A stretch of 64,000 bases of DNA from Actinopolymorpha sp. NPDC004070. GTDB lineage: Bacteria; Actinomycetota; Actinomycetes; Propionibacteriales; Actinopolymorphaceae. The stretch is from positions 279,541 to 343,540 of the forward strand of contig NZ_JBEXMJ010000002.1 in the NCBI RefSeq assembly GCF_040610475.1. The letters run 5' to 3'. Shown piece by piece: positions 1 through 6,294 of this stretch. The first letter of the stretch is position 1; every line of letters starts with the position of its first letter. Under the pieces are notes generated by a model. That model saw only the letters and a program-made list of their open reading frames with translations, was not told the origin of the DNA and did not search any database. A program made the position numbers and the translations under genes.

Positions 1-1165
1 GACGCCCGAGGCCTGCCCGGCCGTCACCGCGCTCACCGCGCGAAGCCGTACGCCGACGGCCCAGCCTGGCGGTGGATCCGCGCACGATCAGCGGGCAGTC
101 CAGCCGGGTGGTGCGCGGGCGACCGGGTTTGGCCATCCGGTTCAGCAGCAGTCGGGCGGCCCGGGCACCGAGCTCCACCGACGGCTGCGCGACCGTGGTG
201 ATGCCGGGGCTCACCATGCTCATCCACGGCGAGTCGTCGAACGCCACGAACGACAGGTCCTCGGGGATGCGCAGGCCGAGCCGGGCCGACTGCCGCCAGA
301 CCGCCTCCGCCACGACGTTGTTGGCGGCGAACACCGCGGTCGGCCGGCGCCGGCGCGACAGCACCTCGCCCACCTTCTCCTCGATCCGGGCGGGGTCGAA
401 GCCCACCGGCTCCAGCCCGTCGGCCGGCACCTCCCTGCCCGCCGCCGCCCAGGCCTGGTGGTAGCCCTTGATCCGCCCCGCGCTCGTCGTCCATCCGGTC
501 TCGTTGACCAGCAGGGCGATCCGCCGGTGGCCGAGCCCGAGCAGGTGCTCGGTGAGCTCGCGCGCGCCGGTGACGTTGTCGACCAGGACCGCGTCGCACT
601 CTCCCCGGCAGAACTGCCGGTCGATCTCCACGAGAGGTACGCCGTGCCGGGCCACCATCCGGCCGGCCTCGGCCGACACCGGCGTGACCAGCACGCCGGC
701 GACCCGCATCGCGAGCACCGTACGGGCCGCGGCCACCTCCTCCGGGTCGCTGCCGGTGTCGTCGACCAGCACGATCGTGTAACCGTGCTCCCGTAGGACC
801 GAACTCGCCCCCGCGGCGACCTCGGCGTAGAAGCGGTTGCGCAGGTCGGACACCAGCAGGCCGACGGCCGGGGTGTGCCGTGCCTTGAGGCTGCGGGCGT
901 TGCCGTCGGGTACGTACCCGAGCTCCTCCGCCGCGAGCAGGATGCGTTCGCGGGCGGCGGGTGCGACGTACCCACGGCCGGTGAGCCCGCGCGAGGCCGT
1001 CGAGCGGGACACCCCTGCCCGCTGGGCGACGTCGGCCAGCGTCGCCCTGGCCGGTGCGCCGGGGACGACCGGTGGCGTGGGCACCGCCGGTGCGGTGGCG
1101 CTCGGGGCGGTGGCCGGGGCGACCTGCAACGCGGCGGCATCGGCGCATCGTCGCGACTGGGGCAC
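1..1165 (-). CDS. LacI-family transcriptional regulator (3' end beyond window)
   Basis: A DNA-binding repressor of the LacI/GalR family, expected to sense a sugar or related ligand. The reading frame starts at a GTG (1165-1163) behind GGAGG five bases upstream and stays open to base 1, so the C-terminus lies outside the window. An unusual Pro/Ala-rich extension of about 40 residues precedes the helix-turn-helix (residues 41-61, ATLADVAQRAGVSRSTASRG). The periplasmic-binding-like sensor core follows and ends in the family-typical VRGST near position 90. The extension is unusual because LacI proteins normally begin within about 10 residues of the helix-turn-helix. Its target is probably a neighbouring gene to the left that is not visible. 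Only the last few residues should be missing. Confidence 0.88.
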   Translation of the reverse strand, partial: MPQSRRCADAAALQVAPATAPSATAPAVPTPPVVPGAPARATLADVAQRAGVSRSTASRGLTGRGYVAPAARERILLAAEELGYVPDGNARSLKARHTPAVGLLVSDLRNRFYAEVAAGASSVLREHGYTIVLVDDTGSDPEEVAAARTVLAMRVAGVLVTPVSAEAGRMVARHGVPLVEIDRQFCRGECDAVLVDNVTGARELTEHLLGLGHRRIALLVNETGWTTSAGRIKGYHQAWAAAGREVPADGLEPVGFDPARIEEKVGEVLSRRRRPTAVFAANNVVAEAVWRQSARLGLRIPEDLSFVAFDDSPWMSMVSPGITTVAQPSVELGARAARLLLNRMAKPGRPRTTRLDCPLIVRGSTARLGRRRTASRGERGDGRAGLGR

Positions 1166-1249
1166 GAAACCTCCAGAAGAGGGCTGTGGCGGAGCGAACG
1201 TCGTCCGACGCTCTCCGTGACCGAAAAATACTGACATCTCGGCATGGAC

Positions 1250-1275
1250 TACCGGACGGTAACCATCGGCCCGAT
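1250..1275. promoter_or_regulatory. two short palindromes upstream of lacI-type gene
   Basis: TACCG-GA-CGGTA (1250-1261) and ATCGG-C-CCGAT (1265-1275) are adjacent short inverted repeats between the 3' end of the AraC gene and the LacI-type gene. They could be an operator for the LacI regulator itself. That role is an inference; the repeats are short enough to arise by chance in GC-rich DNA. Confidence 0.25.
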
Positions 1276-1305
1276 GGAGCGTCAACGTTCGGTGACCGGG
1301 GGCGG

Positions 1306-2325
1306 CTACTTTGTGGACGGCCGGTCCCCCAGGGTCTGTCCCAGTTGCGCCGTGCCGCCGGCGTCCCGGAAGGCGCCCGGCGGGACACCCCAGTGCCGGC
1401 GGAACACGGTCGTGAAGTGACGGACATCGGGGTAACCGCACGCCCGGGCGACCTCTGCGATGGCGGCGTACTCCCCGTCGGCGGAGCGTTCGAGCAGCCG
1501 CTGGGCCGCGATCTCCAGCCGGTAGCGGGTGAGGTACGCGTGCACCGTGGTGCCCGTGTGCGCCCGGAACAACCGGCTTACCTGCCGCTCGCCGAGGTGC
1601 ACCTGAGCCGCGACGTCGCGGACCGCCACCGGCCGGTCGTGGTTGTCCTCCAGATAGCGCACCATCGTGGCCGCGGTCCGCTCGTCGCGGCCGGCCGAGT
1701 CCGCGCCGGGTCGCGGGCGCAGGCCGGGTTCGTCCACCACGGCCCGCGCTGTCTCCACCACCAGAGCGCCGGCCAGCGCGGAGAGCAGGTGTTCGTACGC
1801 CGGACCGGGTGCGGCGGCCTCGGCGGTGAGCAGGTCGAGGACCGCCGGGATCCGCTCCGTCGCCTGCGACAGCACCCGCGCACCCGGCGCCGCGAACAGG
1901 TCCAGCACATCCCGCCCCTCGGTCCGCTCCGGGTTCGGGATGGACCTGCGGCGGGGCCGCGCGGGCACCAGCGTGTACGACCAGTAGTGAATACACAGCG
2001 GGTCAGCGGTGTCGGACACGATCTCGTGCACGTCGCCCGGGCGGGCCACGAAGAGCGTCCCCGGGCCGACCACGTGCTCCTGCTCGCCGGTCCGGAAGAC
2101 GCCCGTACCGGCGTAGGCGTAACAGATCTCGAAGAACGAGTGCGTGTGCAGGTAGTTCCGCCACGGGCGCGGCTCGTAGTAGCCCCAGTACAGGAACTCC
2201 GCACGCTGTCCGGCCACGTCGGCACCGACGCGGGCGGCGGTCAGCGACGCGAGCGCCCGGCCGTTCGCCGGCGGACCGGGCGGGTGCGGCTGGCGTTCAT
2301 GGCCGGACACCTGCGGGTTGCTCAC
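1306..2325 (-). CDS. AraC-family transcriptional regulator with cupin sensor
   Basis: A 339-residue activator-type regulator. The N-terminal part (about residues 35-150) is an AraC-binding cupin with a HTHSFFEICYAYAG stretch typical of the sugar-sensing barrel. The C-terminal 100 residues form the double helix-turn-helix, with VRDVAAQVHLGERQVSRLF and the second helix ending in the family signature CGYPDVRHFTTVFRRHWGVP. The start is a GTG whose GTGA overlaps the stop of the upstream dioxygenase gene, implying translational coupling and a common mRNA. It therefore most likely controls that dioxygenase gene and possibly the divergent aldolase/kinase pair. The effector is unknown. Confidence 0.9.
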   Translation of the reverse strand: MSNPQVSGHERQPHPPGPPANGRALASLTAARVGADVAGQRAEFLYWGYYEPRPWRNYLHTHSFFEICYAYAGTGVFRTGEQEHVVGPGTLFVARPGDVHEIVSDTADPLCIHYWSYTLVPARPRRRSIPNPERTEGRDVLDLFAAPGARVLSQATERIPAVLDLLTAEAAAPGPAYEHLLSALAGALVVETARAVVDEPGLRPRPGADSAGRDERTAATMVRYLEDNHDRPVAVRDVAAQVHLGERQVSRLFRAHTGTTVHAYLTRYRLEIAAQRLLERSADGEYAAIAEVARACGYPDVRHFTTVFRRHWGVPPGAFRDAGGTAQLGQTLGDRPSTK

Positions 2326-3104
2326 ATCGCTGCCGCGGCCGCGGCGCCCCGCGAGGTCGGGTCGATGCCGCGCAGGATCATGCCCTGGCCGAGCGAGTGG
2401 GTGTGCAGGTCCTCGGTGGGCGGGTCGGCGGGGTCGCGGTACTGCACCAGCAGCGTCGTCCGCGCCTCCGACGTGGTGTTCACGCCCGAGCCGTGCACGG
2501 TGAGGTAGGTGAAGAACAGGACGTCGCCGGCCTCCGCCTCGCACGGCGTCGCCTCGTCCAGCGGCCAGTCCGAGTACGGCAGGTGCCAGCTTCCCTCCGG
2601 CTGGTGGGTGAGCGGGCCGTTGCGGTGGCTGCCCGGCATCACCCGTACGCAGCCCTTCTCCAGCGGGGCGTCGTCGAAGTGGAAGATCGCGGCACCCACC
2701 GAGTGCTTCGCGTGCGGGAAGAACGGGTGGTCCTGGTGCATCGGGAACGGCGACCCCAACTCCCCCGGCTTCACGAACAGCTTGGTGTGGTGCAGCTGGA
2801 CGTTCGGCGTACCCATCACCGCGGCGGCCACGTCGGTGAACCGCGGATCGACCAGCAGCCTCGAGAACGCCGCGGCGTGGAACTGCACGTCGTGGCAGTG
2901 CTTCAGCTCGGTGCGGTCGCCCATGCCGAGCTGCCGGGCGCTCTCCCAGGTCGGGTCGGCGTCGCGGTTCATGCGTTCGATCAGCGCGTGGCTCTCCTCG
3001 CGGTAGGCCCGTGCCTCCGCCTTGTCGAGCAGACCCTTGACGAGCACGTAGCCGTGTTCGGCGTACGCGGCGGCGTGGGACGCGAGCTGGGTCTCGTCCA
3101 CCAT
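2322..3104 (-). CDS. phytanoyl-CoA dioxygenase (PhyH) family protein
   Basis: A 260-residue non-haem Fe(II)/2-oxoglutarate-dependent oxygenase of the PhyH family. The iron-binding HxD is visible in MHQDHPFFPH and the distal His in YLTVHGSG; an Arg/Gln strand (LLVQYRD) follows and probably holds 2-oxoglutarate. The ATG is preceded by AGGAGG at good spacing, so the longer upstream reading frame is rejected. The stop overlaps the start of the AraC regulator (GTGA). Family members hydroxylate small molecules or are halogenase relatives. The substrate cannot be read from sequence, but coupling to an AraC sugar-type sensor suggests a catabolic role. Confidence 0.85.
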   Translation of the reverse strand: MVDETQLASHAAAYAEHGYVLVKGLLDKAEARAYREESHALIERMNRDADPTWESARQLGMGDRTELKHCHDVQFHAAAFSRLLVDPRFTDVAAAVMGTPNVQLHHTKLFVKPGELGSPFPMHQDHPFFPHAKHSVGAAIFHFDDAPLEKGCVRVMPGSHRNGPLTHQPEGSWHLPYSDWPLDEATPCEAEAGDVLFFTYLTVHGSGVNTTSEARTTLLVQYRDPADPPTEDLHTHSLGQGMILRGIDPTSRGAAAAAAM

Positions 3105-3437
3105 GGGGATTCCTCCTGCGGTTCGGGGAGAGAGTAGATGCGCATCGGCAACGCGTTCGACGGTAGGCGTCGCGCACCGTGCGGCCGCAGGTCCTGGACG
3201 GACATCCTTGTTGAAAATCCGGACATGCGAGGGGCCTGCCTCCATGCCCCGGGTCGGTCGGGCCCTACGTCTCACTCACGCCCTCGGCGATGAGCTGACA
3301 CCAGGCCGGCACCACAGGTGCGCGGATGTCCGGCACGACCAGCCGGGACTCGCCCCTGGCATGATCGTGCTGGACCGAGCTGTGCGAACGACAACTGACC
3401 AGCCATGTGGGAACGATCCCAGGACTGTGAGGCACCG
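3105..3437. promoter_or_regulatory. divergent intergenic region with 21-bp-spaced GGACAT repeats
   Basis: This 333-bp region separates the PhyH gene (minus) from the aldolase gene (plus) and holds no convincing gene. It contains two direct copies of CGGACAT with GGACAT at 3200-3205 and 3221-3226, exactly 21 bp apart, and a third copy in inverse orientation (ATGTCCG, 3326-3332). Direct repeats two helical turns apart are the usual geometry of an AraC-family binding site, so this is a candidate operator for the regulator encoded at 1306-2325. No clear sigma-70 promoter was identified. Confidence 0.45.
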
Positions 3438-4337
3438 ATGCCGGATCCCGGCCTGCGCGGGCTCGCCCGCCCCGACGGAACGTTCGTGATGGTCGCGATG
3501 GACCAGCGGGAGTCGCTGCGCGGCATGCTCGCCCAGACCTCCGGCCGCACCACCGACGCGGTCCCCGACGCGGAGCTCGGTGAGTTCAAGCAGGACGTGG
3601 CCGTCGCGCTGGGACCGGAGGCGTCCGGGTTCCTCGCCGACCCGGAGTTCGGCGCGGACATCCTCGCCGGCAGTCCCTCGCCCGGTGCGGAGACCGGGCG
3701 GATCGTGGCCGCCGACCGGCTGTCGAGCCGCCCCGGTGAGGTGGTCGGCGACGCGTGGTTCGACCAGACGCTGGACCTGCCGAAGTACGCCGCGCAGGGC
3801 GTGGTCGCCGCGAAGTTGCTGATCGTGTGGCGCGAGGACGACCGGATGGGTGAACGGGTGGCCGACGCCGCCCGGTTCGTCGCGGCCTGCCGGGACGCGG
3901 GGATGCCGAGCATCGTGGAGGGTGTCGTACGCCCGACCGCGGAGCAGCAGGCGAACGGCACGTTCGACCGGGAGGCGACGCTGCTGCGGTGCGCGCGGGA
4001 GCTCGGCACGGTCGAACCCTCGCTGTACAAGGCGGAGGTGCCGTACTTCGGCCGGGGCGACGCCGACCGGATCGCCGCCGCCGCGGCCGAGCTCACCGGC
4101 TCCATCACCTGCCCGTGGGTGGTGTTGTCCTCCCACGTCGAACGCGCCGACTTCCCGTCCGCGGTGGCGGCGTGCTGCCGAGGCGGCGCGTCCGGGATGC
4201 TCGCCGGCCGGGCCCTGTGGACGAACGCGCTCCCCGCCGCGGACCGGAAGCGGCTGCTGCGCGAGGAGTCCGTGCCGTACCTCCGCGAACTCGCCGCGAT
4301 CGTGTCCGCGAACGCCCGCCCCTGGACGGACGCATGA
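3438..4337 (+). CDS. class I aldolase, LacD/YihT-like (tagatose-bisphosphate or sulfofructose-phosphate aldolase family)
   Basis: A 299-residue TIM-barrel Schiff-base aldolase. The N-terminus has the LacD/YihT signature MVAMDQRESL; the probable Schiff-base Lys is in SLYKAEVPYFGRGD, which resembles YihT more than classical LacD from memory. The ATG at 3438 has GAGG six bases upstream; an in-frame ATG at 3405 lacks a ribosome site. The stop overlaps the start of a PfkB kinase (ATGA). A kinase plus aldolase pair fits phosphorylation and cleavage of a ketose-phosphate analogue. No sulfoquinovosidase, isomerase or sulfolactaldehyde reductase is visible nearby, so a sulfosugar substrate is only suggested. 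Confidence 0.8.
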   Translation: MPDPGLRGLARPDGTFVMVAMDQRESLRGMLAQTSGRTTDAVPDAELGEFKQDVAVALGPEASGFLADPEFGADILAGSPSPGAETGRIVAADRLSSRPGEVVGDAWFDQTLDLPKYAAQGVVAAKLLIVWREDDRMGERVADAARFVAACRDAGMPSIVEGVVRPTAEQQANGTFDREATLLRCARELGTVEPSLYKAEVPYFGRGDADRIAAAAAELTGSITCPWVVLSSHVERADFPSAVAACCRGGASGMLAGRALWTNALPAADRKRLLREESVPYLRELAAIVSANARPWTDA

Positions 4338-5230
4338 GCCGGCTGGTCTTCGTCGGTTCGGTGAACGACGACGCGATCGCGGTCGTCCCGCACATCCCCG
4401 GACCGGACCAGCGGCTGCTCGCCGAGGCGCTCGTACACGCGGGCGGAGGCAACTCCGCGACCGCCGCGGTGGCCGCCGCCCGGCTCGGCGGGGACGTCGC
4501 GTTCGTCGGGCCGATCGCCGAGGACCCGACTGGAGAACGCATCGTCGCGGACCTGACCCGGGAAGGCGTCGACGTGTCCGGCGTCGTCCCCGTACCCGCC
4601 GGTGCCGGCGGCGCGAGCGTCGTCCTGGTCGACCGGTCCTCGGGGACGCGGGCCATCTGCACCAGGGCGTTGCCGGCGTTCGAGCTCGGGCCGCGTGCTC
4701 GGGACCTCGTGGCGGCCGCCGCCTGGGTGCACCTGGACCACCTGGGCTGGCCGGCGGCTCGCGACGTGCTGGCCGACATCTCGGAGCGACCGGCGCAGCC
4801 GAGGATCTCGGTGGACGAGGGCAACCCGATCCCGGGCTTCCACCCGCGCGGCGTGGACCTCTACGGCCCGACCGTCGACCGGCTGCGGCTGACGTACGGC
4901 GACCATCCGGTGGGCGTGCTGCTGGAACGCGCCCGGGCCGGCGGCGCCGGGCTCGTGGTCGCCACCGCCGGCGGCGACGGTGCGCACCTGCTGCCGGCAA
5001 GTGGCGAGCCGGTGCACGTGCCCGGATTCGCCGTCGAGGTGGTGAGCACGCTGGGGGCGGGCGACGTCTTCCACGGCGCGTTGCTGCTCGCGGTGGACCG
5101 AGGACTGGACCTGCCGGACGCCGTACGGTACGCCAACGGCGCGGCCGCCCTGGCCTGCCGGGCGATCGACGGGCGTTCGGGCATCCCCACCCACGACGAG
5201 CTCACGACCTTCCTCACGTCTCGGCCCTGA
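4334..5230 (+). CDS. PfkB-family carbohydrate kinase (YihV-like)
   Basis: A 298-residue ribokinase-fold kinase. It shows the N-terminal glycine motif (GGGNSATAAVAAARLGGDV) and the C-terminal PfkB signature with the catalytic Asp in LGAGDVFHGA. The tail GRSGIPTHDELTTFL resembles the end of E. coli YihV (6-deoxy-6-sulfofructose kinase) as recalled. Length matches the family. It begins at an ATG overlapping the aldolase stop by four bases, so the two are translationally coupled and very likely act in one pathway: sugar to sugar-1-phosphate, then aldol cleavage. The substrate remains unproved. Confidence 0.85.
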   Translation: MSRLVFVGSVNDDAIAVVPHIPGPDQRLLAEALVHAGGGNSATAAVAAARLGGDVAFVGPIAEDPTGERIVADLTREGVDVSGVVPVPAGAGGASVVLVDRSSGTRAICTRALPAFELGPRARDLVAAAAWVHLDHLGWPAARDVLADISERPAQPRISVDEGNPIPGFHPRGVDLYGPTVDRLRLTYGDHPVGVLLERARAGGAGLVVATAGGDGAHLLPASGEPVHVPGFAVEVVSTLGAGDVFHGALLLAVDRGLDLPDAVRYANGAAALACRAIDGRSGIPTHDELTTFLTSRP

Positions 5231-5296
5231 ACGTCCGCCCGAGCCGCTCCGGATCGTTCGGGCCGGGCCGAAACGTGCGGTGGGTACCGTGGCGGC

Positions 5297-5992
5297 ATGC
5301 CCGCAGAAGTGGACCTGGCCCGGATCGCCGGACTGCTCGCCGACCGCAGCCGCGCGGCCATGCTGCTGGCGATGTTCGACGGCCGGGCCTGGACCGCGAG
5401 CGAGCTCGCCCGGGCCGCCGAGATCGCCCCGTCGACCGCCAGCGAACACCTTGCCCGGCTGGTCTCCGGCGGCCTCGCGACCGTGGTGACGCAGGGCCGG
5501 CACCGGTACTACCGGCTGGCCGGGACCGAGATCGCCGAGGCCATCGAACCCCTCCTGCTGATCGCGCCTCCCACGCCGGTCACCAGCCTGCGGGCCGCCT
5601 CCCGCGGCCGCGCGCTCGCCGCCGCGCGTACCTGCTACGACCACCTCGCCGGACGCGCGGGTGTCGCGCTGGCCGACGCGCTGCGGGCCCGCGGGATCCT
5701 GACCGACGACGGACCGACCCTCACCCCGGCGGGCCGGGACGCGCTCACCGAGTTCGGCGTCGACGTGGCCGGCCTGGCCCGCGGCCGCCGTCCGCTCGTC
5801 CGCGACTGCCTGGACTGGACCGAACGCCGCAGCCACCTCGCCGGCGCGGTCGGCGCCGCCCTGACCGAGCGGCTGTTCGCGTTGGAGTGGCTCACCCGGG
5901 TGGGGACGGGCCGCGGGGTCCGGGTGACCGGGGCCGGCGAGGACGGACTGCGTACGACGTTCGGCATGGCGCCGCTGCCCGAGGTCGCCTGA
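5297..5992 (+). CDS. ArsR-type winged-helix transcriptional regulator
   Basis: A 231-residue protein whose first 85 residues form a winged helix of the ArsR/HTH_20 type (LARIAGLLADRSRAAMLLAM, then SELARAAEIAPSTASEHLARL and the wing GRHRYYRL). The C-terminal ~140 residues are a second domain seen in larger ArsR relatives; no Cys-based metal site such as CxC is visible, so metal sensing is unlikely. It lies 66 bp after the kinase gene on the same strand and could be co-transcribed. Its stop codon sits inside a three-copy 10-bp tandem repeat. Confidence 0.82.
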   Translation: MPAEVDLARIAGLLADRSRAAMLLAMFDGRAWTASELARAAEIAPSTASEHLARLVSGGLATVVTQGRHRYYRLAGTEIAEAIEPLLLIAPPTPVTSLRAASRGRALAAARTCYDHLAGRAGVALADALRARGILTDDGPTLTPAGRDALTEFGVDVAGLARGRRPLVRDCLDWTERRSHLAGAVGAALTERLFALEWLTRVGTGRGVRVTGAGEDGLRTTFGMAPLPEVA

Positions 5993-6010
5993 GGTCGCCT
6001 GAGGTCGCCT
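5981..6010. repeat. three tandem copies of GAGGTCGCCT across a stop codon
   Basis: GAGGTCGCCT is repeated three times without interruption, with a further GAG. The stop of the ArsR gene (TGA, 5990-5992) spans the first junction. Because the unit is 10 bp, an expansion or contraction upstream of the stop would change the reading frame. It looks like slipped-strand duplication. Confidence 0.8.
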
Positions 6011-6093
6011 GAGTGCTCGGGCGGGTGGTCACAGTGACCGCCTTGCGCGCAACGTCGTCCTCGTTTCCCCTACCTGCGAACGCGGTCGTGGGT

Positions 6094-6106
6094 TAGGCTT
6101 CCCGGC
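6094..6106 (+). promoter_or_regulatory. -10 element for leaderless trp leader transcript
   Basis: TAGGCT (6094-6099) lies exactly seven bases before the ATG of the leader peptide, the spacing at which actinobacterial RNA polymerase starts on the A of the start codon. The leader peptide is therefore probably translated from a leaderless mRNA. No convincing -35 element is seen. Confidence 0.6.
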
Positions 6107-6175
6107 ATGCGTAGTCGCGTGCTGCAGTGGTGGTGGCGCCCCCTTCCGGCGGCCGCCCCGATCTGCGCATCCTGA
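6107..6175 (+). CDS. trpL: trp operon leader peptide (three tandem Trp codons)
   Basis: A 22-codon open frame that starts at ATG 6107 and ends with TGA at 6173-6175. It reads MRSRVLQWWWRPLPAAAPIC then Ala-Ser, with three consecutive TGG codons at 6128-6136. It is followed 14 bases later by an intrinsic terminator and then by the anthranilate synthase gene. This is the classical arrangement for ribosome-mediated attenuation: stalling at the Trp codons under tryptophan shortage favours an alternative fold and read-through. Similar leader peptides with WWW precede trpE genes in streptomycetes. The frame is too short for ordinary ORF calling. Confidence 0.88.
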   Translation: MRSRVLQWWWRPLPAAAPICAS

Positions 6176-6189
6176 CGCGTTTCCAAGCG

Positions 6190-6216
6190 ACGACCGCCCT
6201 CACCGGCGGTCGTTTT
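6190..6216 (+). terminator. trp attenuator terminator
   Basis: CGACCGCC (6191-6198), a six-base loop and GGCGGTCG (6205-6212) form an 8-bp GC-rich stem (9 bp with A6190/T6213), followed by TTTT (6213-6216). This is a clear intrinsic terminator, otherwise rare in such GC-rich DNA. CCGCC at 6194-6198 could alternatively pair with GGCGG at 6148-6152 inside the leader frame, a possible antiterminator; that pairing is an inference. Confidence 0.85.
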
Positions 6217-6294
6217 CCGTTGTCCGGCAGGTGGAACCGCCTACGGCACGGACGCCGAGCCACCGGTGCGGGCCCTCCCGAAAGGCCCACCGAC

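Noticed and set aside
3405..3437. Upstream ATG start for the aldolase
   Set aside because: No ribosome site, whereas ATG 3438 has GAGG at proper spacing and fits the family N-terminus.
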